A stretch of 64,000 nt of DNA from Streptomyces sp. F001 (lineage in GTDB: Bacteria; Actinomycetota; Actinomycetes; Streptomycetales; Streptomycetaceae), in NCBI RefSeq assembly GCF_004187715.1, contig NZ_QZWF01000001.1, forward strand, positions 620,001 through 684,000. The letters are read 5' to 3'. The number at the start of each line of letters is the position of its first letter. The first letter of the stretch is position 1. The notes beneath the pieces are model-generated. The model was not told the DNA's origin. It made no database searches and was given only the letters and a program-made list of their open reading frames with translations. This document shows positions 17,120 through 25,919 of the stretch, one piece after another. Made by a program: the position numbers and the translations under genes.

Positions 17120-17671
17120 TCAGCAGCCGGTCTCGCCGCCCCCGACGTATTCCTCGAAGCGTTGCTCGATCCGGGTGAACAGCTCCCCCGCGTCGACACC
17201 GGCGCGGTCGAGCACCTCGACGGCCCGCGCCTGCGGGGCGACGACGATCGCGGCGAGCAGATCGACCCCGCGGGCCAGGTCGTCACCACGCCGCCCGGCC
17301 CGCTCACCGGCGTACGACATCGCTCCCGCGGCCAGCGGCGAGTACCCCTCGGCCTCGGGTACGACGGGAATCACGCCGGAGTCCTCCACGGTGCTCTGCC
17401 AGCGCAGGCCGTAACCGATGCTGCGCTGCACGAGATAGCCGAGCAGCCGGGCGAGCTGGGGTCCGCCGTCGAAGACGGCGCGCACCTCGGGGTCGTACTC
17501 CAGCAGTGAGTGCAGCAGATGGGCGGTGTCGATCTGCCGGTCCCCGTCCCTCAGGGCCCGCCTGCGGGCACCGGCGACCACCGCTGCCAGCTCCGCGCTG
17601 AACCCGGCATCGTGGTCCGCGCCGTGGGTGCCCTGGTCGTGGGCCGGCTGCTGGGGAGTATGGGGTTGCAC
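17120..17671 (-). CDS. Clp N-terminal repeat domain protein
   Basis: A 183-residue protein with two Clp-N-like helical repeats (SAELAAVVAGARRRALRDGDRQIDTAHLLHSLLEY and a second unit with RRGDDLARGVDLLAAIVV). It has no AAA+ ATPase domain, so it is an orphan ClpN protein, as common in Streptomyces. In ClpA or ClpC this domain binds adaptors or substrates. A stand-alone copy could act as a peptide-binding adaptor; that is inference. GGGGTGAGA precedes the GTG start. It is separated from the EamA gene downstream by about 70 bp. Confidence 0.85.
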   Translation of the reverse strand: MQPHTPQQPAHDQGTHGADHDAGFSAELAAVVAGARRRALRDGDRQIDTAHLLHSLLEYDPEVRAVFDGGPQLARLLGYLVQRSIGYGLRWQSTVEDSGVIPVVPEAEGYSPLAAGAMSYAGERAGRRGDDLARGVDLLAAIVVAPQARAVEVLDRAGVDAGELFTRIEQRFEEYVGGGETGC

Positions 17672-17947
17672 ACTCTCACCCCATCAGTCCCTGCGGCTCC
17701 GGTCATCCCCGGACAGAAGCATTTTTGCGTCCCACACAGAGCGGATGCCCCCGGCCGGAATCTCCTCCTTACGGATGAGATCACGCCGAATCGACCATGG
17801 GGCGCGCGCCATCTTGCCGTGCGCCGGGTGCGCGCACCACCGCACTCCACCGGCCTCCACACTTCCTGACGGTTCATCAGTATTGAATGTTCCGGCCCCT
17901 GCGGCTACGTTCCGCGACACCCAAGCCCGACACGAAGAGGTGGTCGC

Positions 17948-18376
17948 ATGGCCGAAGTCAGCGCGGAGGCACGCATCGAGGCACCGGCCGAGAAGGTCTG
18001 GGCGCGACTCACGGACTGGTCCGCGTACGGGGAGTGGAACGCGACCCACACGAGCTTCCCCAAGGGCGGCCCCTCGACCCTGGAAGTCGGCGCGACCTTC
18101 CAGGAGAACATGAAGCTCATGGGCTTCCCGGCCGAGGTCGAGTGGGCCGTGGAGGAACTGGAACCGGCCCGGATGCTGGCCATTCGCGGCAAGGGCCCGA
18201 TGGCCGTCACCGTCGCCACGCGCTACACCCTCACACCCGACGGCGACACCACGACGGTCCGTATCGACGGGGAGTTCACCGGCGCGGCGGTCTCACTGAT
18301 GGCGGGCAAGCTCAAGGACTCGGCGACCGCCGCGCTGAGCGAGTCGCTGCGGAAGCTGGGCGGGCTGGTGGCCTGA
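17948..18376 (+). CDS. SRPBCC (polyketide cyclase/dehydrase-like) protein
   Basis: A 142-residue helix-grip protein. MAEVSAEARIEAPAEKVWARLTDWSAYGEWN is the standard first strand, two helices and W-Y-xx-W motif, and the C-terminal long helix is KLKDSATAALSESLRKLGGLVA. Such proteins bind hydrophobic ligands in a cavity. GAAGAGG lies upstream of the ATG. It is convergent with the PadR gene, with a strong hairpin between. No polyketide genes are near, so a cyclase role is not supported. Confidence 0.88.
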   Translation: MAEVSAEARIEAPAEKVWARLTDWSAYGEWNATHTSFPKGGPSTLEVGATFQENMKLMGFPAEVEWAVEELEPARMLAIRGKGPMAVTVATRYTLTPDGDTTTVRIDGEFTGAAVSLMAGKLKDSATAALSESLRKLGGLVA

Positions 18377-18419
18377 ACTTCCCACGGCCCGAGCTTTCGG
18401 CAGGTATCAGGTATGCGAA

Positions 18420-18452
18420 GGCGCCCCGCGGATCGTCGTTCCGCGGGGCGCC
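18420..18452. terminator. Bidirectional terminator hairpin
   Basis: A 13-bp perfect stem (GGCGCCCCGCGGA paired with TCCGCGGGGCGCC) with a 7-nt loop lies between the convergent SRPBCC gene and the PadR gene. GC-rich stems without a long U tract are usual Streptomyces terminators. Confidence 0.75.
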
Positions 18453-18500
18453 CCTTCTCAAAACCGTACGGCTTCTTGCGGCCGTACGACGGGGAGGCCG

Positions 18501-19124
18501 TCAGTCCTCGTCGGCGAGGATCAGGTACAGCTTCTTGCGGGCCTCGTTGATGACACCGACCGCCTTCTCCCGCTGCTCCGCACTGCCGGTCTTCCAGACC
18601 TGACCGAAGGCCTCCATCAGCCCGAAGCCGGCCTGGCGGATCTCACCGAGAGCCTCCCAGTCGATCCCGCGCGAGGCCGCCTCCCAGGGCGCCTCGGGAC
18701 CTTCCTCGGCCGCCGCGCGGCCCGACTCCGTGAGCGAGAACAGCTTCTTGCCGCCCTCGGTCGCGCTGACGATCAGGCCCTCGTCCTCCAGCAACTGGAG
18801 GGTGGGGTAGACCGAGCCGGGACTGGGCTTCCACACCCCGTCGCTGCGCTCGGCGATCTCCTGGATCATCTCGTAGCCGTGCATCGGCCGGTCCTTCAGC
18901 AGGGCCAGGATCGAGGCCCGTACGTCACCGCGCCGCGCCCTCCCCCTCGGACCTCCTCGCCCTCGTCCGCCACCACCCCAGGGTCCGGGACCGAAGCCGG
19001 GCCCGAATCCGTGGTGCCCGCCGGGGCCGAACGGCCCGAAGGCCTCGCGCCGGCCGTCGAAGTCACCTCGGCCACGCCGGGGGTCACCGTGTCCATGCCC
19101 ACGCTCGTATCCATGGCTGCGCAT
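18501..19124 (-). CDS. PadR family transcriptional regulator with Gly/Arg-rich N-terminus
   Basis: A 207-residue regulator. Residues 1-65 are low complexity, rich in Gly, Arg, His and Phe. The PadR winged helix-turn-helix follows (RASILALLKDRPMHGYEMIQEIAERSDGVWKPSPGSVYPTLQLLEDEGL). The C-terminal helices mediate dimerisation. Start candidates are a GTG at 19133 and ATGs at 19130 and 19124. GGAG is eight bases before the last, which is therefore chosen. A CGATATATCG palindrome lies 44 bp upstream and suits autoregulation. No divergent efflux gene, the common PadR target, is present; the neighbour is a PhzF-like gene. Confidence 0.9.
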   Translation of the reverse strand: MRSHGYERGHGHGDPRRGRGDFDGRREAFGPFGPGGHHGFGPGFGPGPWGGGGRGRGGPRGRARRGDVRASILALLKDRPMHGYEMIQEIAERSDGVWKPSPGSVYPTLQLLEDEGLIVSATEGGKKLFSLTESGRAAAEEGPEAPWEAASRGIDWEALGEIRQAGFGLMEAFGQVWKTGSAEQREKAVGVINEARKKLYLILADED

Positions 19125-19167
19125 CGCCATCACTCCATTCCATCGTTGATCTGTCGCGATGCTTCAA

Positions 19168-19177
19168 CGATATATCG
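19168..19177. promoter_or_regulatory. Candidate PadR operator
   Basis: CGATATATCG is a perfect 10-bp palindrome between the divergent padR-type gene and the PhzF-like gene. Its AT-rich centre stands out in GC-rich DNA and resembles PadR-like sites known from other actinobacteria. It could also overlap a promoter. Confidence 0.45.
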
Positions 19178-19280
19178 GAATAGCTCGCTCGACAACCCCG
19201 AACCGAGAAAGAGGGCCCGGCAACCGGGCCGGCACTCGCGAATTGGCCTTGGCCTGCGGCTTTGTGGAGCCCTTAGCGTC

Positions 19281-20096
19281 ATGGCCATGCGGATTCGAAT
19301 CGTCGATGCCTTCACCGACCGCCCCTTCGCCGGCAACCCGGCCGGGGTCCTGCTCCTCGACGCCTTCCCGGACGACGACCGGCTGCAGAACGTGGCCATG
19401 GAGGTCAACCACGCGGAGACCGCGTTCGCCCACCCGCTCCCCGAAGGCGGCGAGGCCGACTGGGCGCTGCGCTGGTTCACGCCCGCGGCCGAGGTCGCGA
19501 TGTGCGGCCACGCCACCCTCGCCACGGCCCATGTCCTGCACAGCACGGGCACCCACGAGGGCCGGGTACGGTTCGCCACGCGCAGCGGTGTGCTCGTCGC
19601 GGAGCCCCACGAGGACGGCTCGATCACTCTGGACTTCCCCACCGCCCCGCTCACGCCGGCCGACATCCCCGAGGGCATCGCCGACGCCCTGGGCGCAGAG
19701 CCGGGCGCGGCCTTCGACACCGGCCCGGACGTCGGCGACCTGCTCCTGGAACTCGCCGACGAGAAGACGGTTCGTGCCCTGCGCCCCGACCACAAGGCCC
19801 TCGGCGCCCACTCGGCACGCGGCATCATCGCCACCGCCCGGGCCGAGGACCCGTCCAGGGGCTACGACTACGTCTCGCGCTGTTTCTTCCCGAACGTCGG
19901 CATCGACGAGGACCCGGTCACGGGCAGCGCCCACACGGCTCTCGCCCCCTACTGGTCGGAGCGCCTGGGCCGCCCCGGCCTCACCGGTCTGCAGGCCTCA
20001 CCCCGCTCCGGCCGCGTCCGCACGCAGCTGCGCGGCGACCGCACCCTGCTGAGCGGCCGCGCGGTCACCGTCATCGAGGGGGAGCTGCTGGCGTAG
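19281..20096 (+). CDS. PhzF family isomerase-like protein
   Basis: A 271-residue protein of the diaminopimelate-epimerase fold. The N-terminus RIRIVDAFTDRPFAGNPAGV and the catalytic-Glu motif NHAETAFA match PhzF. GHATLATAHVL (glycine-rich loop) and GIDEDPVTGSAHTALAPYW complete the family signature. PhzF isomerises an intermediate in phenazine synthesis, but the broad family is widespread without phenazine genes, as here. A second in-frame ATG lies two codons downstream. There is no strong ribosome-binding site. The function is likely an isomerase of unknown substrate. Confidence 0.9.
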   Translation: MAMRIRIVDAFTDRPFAGNPAGVLLLDAFPDDDRLQNVAMEVNHAETAFAHPLPEGGEADWALRWFTPAAEVAMCGHATLATAHVLHSTGTHEGRVRFATRSGVLVAEPHEDGSITLDFPTAPLTPADIPEGIADALGAEPGAAFDTGPDVGDLLLELADEKTVRALRPDHKALGAHSARGIIATARAEDPSRGYDYVSRCFFPNVGIDEDPVTGSAHTALAPYWSERLGRPGLTGLQASPRSGRVRTQLRGDRTLLSGRAVTVIEGELLA

Positions 20097-20897
20097 TCAC
20101 GCCGTCGGCAGCCAGCCCACCCTGCCCGCGAGCAGCGCGTAGCCCACGAACGCGCCGATGTCGAGCAGCGAGTGCGCGACCACCAGCGGACCGACGCGGC
20201 CCCAGCGCCGGTACAGGTAGACGAAGACCACGCCCATCACCATGTTGCCGATGAAGCCGCCGATGCCCTGGTACAGGTGGTACGAGCCACGCAGTACGGA
20301 GCTGACCACCAGCGCGGAGCCCGGCGACCAGCCCAACTGGTCGAGCCGGCGCAGCAGGTAGCCGACGACGATCACTTCTTCGAGAATGGAGTTCTGCAGG
20401 GCAGAGAGGATCAGCACCGGGTACTTCCACCACACGTCGGGCAGGGCCTCGGGGACGACGGTGAGGTTGAAGCCGAGGCCGCGCGCGGCCAGGTAGAAGG
20501 CGATGCCGCTGCTGCCGATCACCGCGGCGATCGCGGCGCCCTGGCCCAGGTCCGGCCAGGGCCGGGTGCGGTCGAAGCCGAGGGTTTTCAGGCTGCGCCC
20601 CTCGCGCAGCAGGAAGTGCGCGACGAGGGCGACGGGGACGAGCGCGGTGGCGATGCCGAAGAGCTGCCACGCCAGGTCGAGCCAGGGGCGGCCGGGAGCG
20701 GCCGAGGCGTTGAGGGTGGCGGCCTGGTCCTTCAGGCCGCCGGGCCTGGTGACGGATCCGATGAAGCTGATCAGTGCGGACACACCGCTGGCACCGAGCG
20801 ACAGCCCGAGCACGAGCAGCGTCTCATCACGGAGAATCCGTCGCGACGGCCGCTCCTGCGGCTCGGATTCGGCCACCCGGCCCGTCTCCGCCTGCAC
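20097..20897 (-). CDS. CPBP (CAAX-protease/bacteriocin-processing-like) membrane protein
   Basis: A 266-residue membrane protein with about seven hydrophobic segments. The CPBP region begins ILSALQNSILEEVIVVGYLLRRL, carrying the EE pair of motif 1, followed by SSVLRGSYHLYQG (motif 2 His) and AHSLLDIGAFVG (motif 3 His/Asp). The Arg usually found four residues after EE is Val, so proteolytic activity is uncertain. GGGAGG precedes the GTG start at good spacing. It converges on the PhzF-like gene with the stop codons adjacent. It could be an intramembrane protease or a structural relative. Confidence 0.87.
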   Translation of the reverse strand: MQAETGRVAESEPQERPSRRILRDETLLVLGLSLGASGVSALISFIGSVTRPGGLKDQAATLNASAAPGRPWLDLAWQLFGIATALVPVALVAHFLLREGRSLKTLGFDRTRPWPDLGQGAAIAAVIGSSGIAFYLAARGLGFNLTVVPEALPDVWWKYPVLILSALQNSILEEVIVVGYLLRRLDQLGWSPGSALVVSSVLRGSYHLYQGIGGFIGNMVMGVVFVYLYRRWGRVGPLVVAHSLLDIGAFVGYALLAGRVGWLPTA

Positions 20898-21044
20898 GCC
20901 TGCCTCCCGTCGAGTAGTCCTGCTCCGCGCTCATCTTCGCCCGTCGGCATCCCGACGAGATTACGAAGATCGCACACTCCGACCACACGACAGCCTTGCA
21001 GACGCACTTTCCCCCGCCCGCGGCTCCCCCGCCCGAGGAAGCCG

Positions 21045-22562
21045 TCACCCCGTCCGCGCCGGCTCCGGCAACCCCACCGGCCAGGTGTGCACCGGTTCCC
21101 CGAGGTGGCTCAGCTCGGCGTAGCGCCGCGTCGTGGCAGCCAGCGCCGCCGCGCGCGGCAGCCCGCCTTCCAGCGCCCGGTGGAAGGTCGCGACCTGCCA
21201 GGACGCCCCGTTGACCCGGCGCCTGCAGCGCTCTTCGATCACGCCCAGGTAGAGGTCCCGGTCGGCCGGTTCGACGCCCCACGCATCCAGCCCTGCCTCG
21301 GCGAGCGGCAGCAGTTCGTCCCGTACGAGACTGACCGCTTCGACCTGGGTCGTCCCGCCGTACCGCCCGCGCCGCGGCCAGGTGAAGCGTGCGTCGATGC
21401 CGTACCGGCACGCGGCGTCGAAGTTGGCCGCGGCCGCCTCGAAGGGCAGGCGGGTCCACACCGGCCGGGGGTTCTCGGCGAGCGCGCGGACGATGCCGTA
21501 GTAGAAGGCCGCGTTGGCGATGACGTCGGTGACGGTGGGCCCGGCGGGCAGGACGCGGTTCTCGACGCGCAGATGCGGGACGCCGTCGGCGATCCCGTAC
21601 ACGGGACGGTTCCAGCGGTACACCGTGCCGTTGTGCAGGACGAGCTCGGCGAGTTTCGGAACGCCCCCGGCGTCGAGCACCGCAAGCGGATCCTCGTCGT
21701 CGCAGATCGGCAGCAGCGCGGGGTAGTAGCGCAGGTTCTCCTCGAACAGGTCGTACGCCGAGCTGATCCACCGCTCCCCGAACCAGGTGCGCGGCCGGAC
21801 CCCCTGGGCCTGCAGTTCGGGCGGGCGGGTGTCGGTGGACTGCTGGAACAGCGGCGGCCGGGACTCGCGCCACAGCTCGCGACCGAACAGGAAGGGCGAG
21901 TTGGCGCCGACGGCGATCTGTGCCGCGCAGGCCGCCTGTGCGGCGTTCCACACGTCGGCGAAACGGGCCGGGGTGACCTGGAGGTGCAGTTGCACGGAGG
22001 TGCAGGCGGCTTCGGGCGCGATCGACTTCGACGTGCAGGTCAGATGCTCGACGCCGTCGATGTCGAGGGTGAAGTCCTCGCCGCGGGCGGCCACGATCTG
22101 ATCGTTGAGGAGGGTGTAGCGGTCGACGTCGGAGAGGTTCGAGGAGACCAGATCGTCGCGGTCGAGTGTGGGCAGAATGCCGATCATCACGATTCCCGCG
22201 TCGACCTCACCCGCTTTCCGGTGGGCATATGCCAGGGACGTACGGACTTCTTCCGCGAGCCGATCGAATACCCGGCCACCCAACCTGTGTGGGGCTATGT
22301 TGACTTCCAGGTTGAACATGGCGAGCTCTGTTTGGAAATCTCGGCTTGCGATCTTTTCCAGAACCTGCGCATTGAGCATTCTCGGCATGCCGTCGGCCCC
22401 GGCCAGATTCAGTTCGATCTCCAGACCCATGAGGTTCTTCGGGCGATCGAACCGCTTCTCCTCCAGCAGCCGCTCCAGGCCCCGCAGACACTGCCGGAGC
22501 TTGGTGCGGTAGCGCTGGCGATCAGACAGGTCGAACGCGCCCGCCACGACCTTCTCCCCCAT
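21045..22562 (-). CDS. Glutamate-cysteine ligase family (GCS2-type) protein
   Basis: A 505-residue cytoplasmic protein starting MGEKVVAGAFDLSDRQRY, with GGAGGG eight bases upstream. The ATP-grasp-like glutamine-synthetase/GCS fold is shown by LMGLEIELNLAG near residue 45, CTSVQLHLQVTPARFADVWNAA, and VLHNGTVYRWNRPVYG with HLRVENRVLPAGPTVTD. The family ligates glutamate to an amine, classically cysteine. Actinobacteria use mycothiol rather than glutathione. Relatives serve ergothioneine synthesis or unknown ligations. No ergothioneine genes are adjacent, so the substrate is open. Confidence 0.85.
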   Translation of the reverse strand: MGEKVVAGAFDLSDRQRYRTKLRQCLRGLERLLEEKRFDRPKNLMGLEIELNLAGADGMPRMLNAQVLEKIASRDFQTELAMFNLEVNIAPHRLGGRVFDRLAEEVRTSLAYAHRKAGEVDAGIVMIGILPTLDRDDLVSSNLSDVDRYTLLNDQIVAARGEDFTLDIDGVEHLTCTSKSIAPEAACTSVQLHLQVTPARFADVWNAAQAACAAQIAVGANSPFLFGRELWRESRPPLFQQSTDTRPPELQAQGVRPRTWFGERWISSAYDLFEENLRYYPALLPICDDEDPLAVLDAGGVPKLAELVLHNGTVYRWNRPVYGIADGVPHLRVENRVLPAGPTVTDVIANAAFYYGIVRALAENPRPVWTRLPFEAAAANFDAACRYGIDARFTWPRRGRYGGTTQVEAVSLVRDELLPLAEAGLDAWGVEPADRDLYLGVIEERCRRRVNGASWQVATFHRALEGGLPRAAALAATTRRYAELSHLGEPVHTWPVGLPEPARTG

Positions 22563-23105
22563 CGAAGCGTCCCTCCTCGGTGGGCAGGCCTGAGATCCGG
22601 CCGCCGGTGTCCGGGTCAGGGGGGATGATGCCCAGCCCGGGCGATCCGTAACGCCCGCGGCGCATGCCCGCACCCGCTACTCTGGTCACTCGGGCCAGAG
22701 ATGACCGGCGGCACATTCACCGGGCAGGTGCACCGCACACTTTCCGGTGCGGGGAACTCGTGAAAAACGCCGACGCAAATTAGCCGACCGCACCGGGAGC
22801 ATTTCCCGAGGTCACCGCCGTGCGACCGGTTCGGAATCGGGATGTTTTCCACGTATCGCCGACCGAATGAACCCTTGTGCGAGTGCCCGGAAGCGTTTAG
22901 ATGAAACACTGGCTGAACAAATGTCGTATAAACTCCGCGGAAGACAGAAGGTTGGCGCCCGCGGTCGGAGGAACCTGCCGTCGAGATGGCGTACGGCAGG
23001 CCTCACACCCACGCCCCTCTCGCACAGACCCGGCCCTCGCCTCTCTGTCCCCGTGAGCTGACAGCGCCGTCCGCCCCCGCCACCTCGCGCCTACTTGCCT
23101 GTCGA
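22563..23105. other. Intergenic region with divergent promoters, no gene seen
   Basis: This 540-bp stretch separates divergent genes. It is less GC-rich than its surroundings near 22850-22960 and contains TATAAA at 22928, a plausible -10 element for the rightward gene. No open frame has a convincing start plus codon bias. No RNA gene or riboswitch was recognised. Confidence 0.4.
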
Positions 23106-23705
23106 ATGAGAGGCGACCCACCATGCCGCTGCATGTCCCCCCGGCTCCCGCGCCCGCGCTCCGTTCCGTCTCACAGCACTCGGTTCCCCACCGCCGTCCG
23201 CGAGGCCCGAACCCCCTCCCTGCGCGGCGCCCACGGTCCCGCCACACCCGAACTCGCTTTGCCCGTCCATGTTCTGGACCGGATCACCGCCAAGGGCACA
23301 CCCGTCACCCGGCTGGCCGGCTGGCGCTTCCTGATCCGGTGCGGCGACCAGGCAGTGGCCGCGGCGGAGACCATGCTCACGCCCGACGGCTGGGCGTTCT
23401 CGCACTTCTTCGAGGGGCCGTACATCGCCTCCACCGAGCGTGCACTGCGCCAGACCGAGACACTCGCCCAGTCGTACCAACCGCGCCTGCTGTCCGTGCC
23501 GGGCCTCTACATGCTCACGCTCTGGCTGCACGGCGACTGCGCCGCCGACGGCGCGGCCGGCCACCTGGCCGCGCCGGACCTGCTGGTACCGCTGGCCCCC
23601 GCGCCGCCCGGTATCGCGGCCCACCGTCCGCACCGGGTCGCCGAGTTGCTGCCGGTACTCACCCTTCGCTCCACTCCGGCACCGCTGATGGGTTCGCCGG
23701 CCTGA
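23106..23705 (+). CDS. Conserved hypothetical protein, uncertain 5' end
   Basis: The reliable part runs from about FPTAVREARTPSLRGAHGPATPELALPVHVLDRI to the stop. It includes LAGWRFLIRCGDQAVAAAETM, GWAFSHFFEGPYIASTERAL and LSVPGLYMLTLWLHG, a compact alpha/beta protein of about 170 residues with no recognised family. The N-terminus is doubtful. In this frame the first codons (ATG at 23106) read as Cys/Arg-rich text. The neighbouring frame has a better start (ATG at 23123 with GAGAGG nine bases upstream, MPLHVPPAPAPALRSV). A single frame change near 23165-23200 would join the two. Function unknown. Confidence 0.6.
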   Translation: MRGDPPCRCMSPRLPRPRSVPSHSTRFPTAVREARTPSLRGAHGPATPELALPVHVLDRITAKGTPVTRLAGWRFLIRCGDQAVAAAETMLTPDGWAFSHFFEGPYIASTERALRQTETLAQSYQPRLLSVPGLYMLTLWLHGDCAADGAAGHLAAPDLLVPLAPAPPGIAAHRPHRVAELLPVLTLRSTPAPLMGSPA

Positions 23706-23716
23706 GGTACAGCCTT

Positions 23717-23754
23717 CCGTGCCCCGATGCCGGGCTCCCGGCGTCGGGGCACGG
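23717..23754 (+). terminator. Rho-independent-type terminator hairpin
   Basis: CCGTGCCCCGATGCCGGG pairs with CCGGCGTCGGGGCACGG around a short loop, just after the stop of the hypothetical gene. It is followed by GCGTTTTCG, a short T run. Confidence 0.75.
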
Positions 23755-23779
23755 CGGCGTTTTCGTATAGCACCGCAGG

Positions 23780-23810
23780 TCAATTGCTCGTAAGAGCGCT
23801 CAATCGCTCG
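23780..23810. repeat. Short direct repeat with 20-bp period
   Basis: TCAATTGCTCG and TCAATCGCTCG start exactly 20 bp apart, with an AGAGCGCT element between them. They lie in the 250-bp gap upstream of the DUF5999 gene and could be a regulator-binding pair on one face of the helix. The rest of the gap (23811-24017) shows no gene. Confidence 0.4.
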
Positions 23811-24017
23811 TCCGAGCCGGAAATTTCCGCGCGTCCCGTACGGACTAGCCCCGTCCGGCCATCTTGAACCATCCGAAAGGACTGTCCAGTTGGCGTGAAC
23901 CGTCCGGGCGAGTGATGCGTCATCAACCTGTGAAGAAGCGGTGCAGCCAAATCCCTGCGGAATGGCGCCCGTGAGGCAACACTGGGTTCGACCGACACAG
24001 TCGCAACGGGGGCGGCC

Positions 24018-24257
24018 ATGAACACCACGACAGAGCGAAAGATCCCTCCCATGTGCCAGCACCAGCCACCGTGCCCCACCGCAAACTCCGCCGACCGGGA
24101 ATCCGCCCGTCTCGTGGCGCACCACCCGGAGCAGGGCTGGAGCCTGCTGTGCAACGGAGTTGTGCTCTTCGAGGACACCGGTGAGCTCCTGCCGGACGGC
24201 CAGATCATCGCGCCCCACCGACTGCTGGACGGCAGCCGGGTGATGACCGCCGCCTGA
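24018..24257 (+). CDS. DUF5999 family small protein
   Basis: A 79-residue soluble protein. The DUF5999 core starts MCQHQPPCPTANSADRESARLV at residue 12 and continues HHPEQGWSLLCNGVVLFEDTGELLPDG and APHRLLDG. Three cysteines (MCQHQPPC and LLCNG) may bind metal. The first ATG (24018) has GGGGGC in range. The internal ATG at the core lacks a ribosome-binding site but begins where most relatives do. The family is widespread in Streptomyces and has no known function. Confidence 0.85.
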   Translation: MNTTTERKIPPMCQHQPPCPTANSADRESARLVAHHPEQGWSLLCNGVVLFEDTGELLPDGQIIAPHRLLDGSRVMTAA

Positions 24258-24261
24258 GCAC

Positions 24262-24474
24262 CTACCGGGCGGCACGCACACCGTCCGAAGACTCGAGGGG
24301 CCGGCCCGCGGACGCACCCCCGCGAACCGGCCCCGACGCGTGTTCCACGACGGTCACTGCCTGTAGTCGGTCATGTGCCCCGCTACAGAAGTGCTCCGGC
24401 TTGATCAGGGCCACCACCACGTAGGCCAGCAGGGCGATCGCGACGATCAGCCCCACCACGTTCTCGGCCGTCAC
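24262..24474 (-). CDS. Orphan KdpF-like small membrane protein with C-terminal extension
   Basis: A 70-residue frame from GTG 24474. The first 29 residues ([20 protein letters not shown], then VALIKPEHF) match kdpF at 34450-34539 almost residue for residue, and the DNA is clearly homologous. True KdpF ends here. In this copy the frame runs on for about 40 unrelated, non-hydrophobic residues. No kdpA follows; the next gene downstream is on the other strand. It may be a leftover of a duplicated kdp locus or a free-standing regulator peptide. GAGGAA lies near the start. Confidence 0.6.
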   Translation of the reverse strand: MTAENVVGLIVAIALLAYVVVALIKPEHFCSGAHDRLQAVTVVEHASGPVRGGASAGRPLESSDGVRAAR

Positions 24475-24572
24475 AGGTTCCTCGCATATCGCATCGAAAA
24501 GGGCGTGGGGCACCCCCGGTCGAGGGCGTGGCTGTCACCCGACCGGAGGTGGACCTCGGGGGCGGCGCGGGC

Positions 24573-25905
24573 CTACAGGCCCACGTCACGGCTGCGGATG
24601 TCGTCCAGGGACTCGCGGCGGACCAGGACCCGGGCGCGGCCGTCCGCGACGGCGGCCACCGGCGGGCGGCCGACCATGTTGTAGCCGGAGGCCATGGAGA
24701 GGTGGTACGCGCCCGCCACGGGGACGGCGAGCAGGTCGCCGGGCCGTATGTCCTCGGGCAGTTCCACATCGGCGGCGAGGACGTCCCCGGCCTCGCAGTG
24801 TCGGCCGACGACGGTCACCGGGGGCCGGGGCGGCGCTGCTGTGCCGGCCGATCAGCCGGGGCGCGTAGCGCACGCCGTACAGGGCGGGCCGCGGGTTGTC
24901 GCTCATGCCGCCGTCGACGGCGACAAAGACATGCGAGCCCGTACGCTTCACGGCCAGCACGTGGTAGAGGGCGACACCGGCCGGACCGGCGATGGCGCGG
25001 CCCGGTTCGATCATCAGCCGGGGCACCGTGAGCCCGGCCGCCGCGCACGCCTCGACCAGTTCGGCGCGCACCTTGCGGGCCAGCGACGTGAGGTCCAGGG
25101 CGGGTTCGCCCGGGCGGTAGGCGATGCCGTGGCCGCCGCCGAGGTCGAGTTCGGTCAGGACGAGGCCGTGCTGCTCGTGCAGCCGGGCCATCAGGCCGAC
25201 CATGCGGCGTACGGCCGACAGGTACGGCTTGACGCTGGTGATCTGCGAGCCCAAGTGGCAGTGCAGGCCGGTCAGTTCGAGCTGCGGCTGGTCGAGTATG
25301 CGGACAATGGCGTGCTGGGCGTAGCCGTAGGAGATGGACAGGCCGAACTTCTGGTCGTCGGTGCCGGTGCGGATCTTCGCATGGCCGCCGACGCTGATGC
25401 CGGGCACCACCCGGACCATGACCTTCTGGTGCCCCTCGGGCCCGACGGCCGCCGCCAGTCGGGCGATCTCGGACGGACCGTCGATGACGATCCGTCTGAC
25501 GCCGAACCGCAGCGCGGTCTCAAGGTCCCTGGGCGACTTGGCGTTGCCGTGCAGCACGATCTTCTCCGGCGGGAAGCCGGTGGTGACCGCCAACTCCAGC
25601 TCACCGGCGGAGCAGACGTCGAGTCCGAGGCCTTCCTCCTCCACCCAGTGGACCATCGCGCGGCACAGGAACGCCTTGGCCGCGTACACGACGTCGGCGT
25701 CGGGGAAGGCGTGCCGGTAGGTGCGGCAGCGTTCGCGCACCTCTGCCTCGTCGAGGACGTAGACGGGGGTGCCGAAGCGGTCGGCGATCTCGGCGAGCGG
25801 TACGCCGCCGACGGCGAGCTCGCCGGGCTGCGGCTCGGTGGCGGAGGCCGGCCACACCGACAGGGCGTCGGTGGTGGTGACGGCTGGTTCGTGAAGAGTC
25901 GTCAT
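24573..25905 (-). pseudogene. lysA: Diaminopimelate decarboxylase-like gene with a frameshift near its 3' end
   Basis: From ATG 25905 the protein reads as a fold-type-III PLP decarboxylase. It has VVYAAKAFLCRAMVHW (PLP Lys), LDVCSAGELELA, LHGNAKSPRDLE, GLHCHLGSQI, LDLGGGHGIAY and EPGRAI, ending in frame 1 at DNPRPALYGVRYAPRL. The true C-terminus, VTVVGRHCEAGDVLAADVELP to SGYNMVGRPPVAAV, continues in another frame to 24573. The switch lies at a run of five G on the plus strand (about 24823-24827); removing one base restores a gene of about 443 residues. LysA makes lysine from meso-diaminopimelate. It follows the SAV_915-family gene by 14 bp. It could be a second lysA paralogue; the frameshift may be a sequencing error. 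Confidence 0.82.
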
Positions 25906-25919
25906 GGTGCTGGTACCTC

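Noticed and set aside
19281-20096. Phenazine biosynthesis because of the PhzF-like gene
   Set aside because: No other phz genes are present; the PhzF superfamily is common outside phenazine pathways.
20172-22628. Very long plus-strand open frame (about 818 codons) opposite the CPBP and GCS2 genes
   Set aside because: It is antisense to two well-supported genes and has Gly/Arg/Val-rich composition from high-GC third-position bias; no domain is visible.
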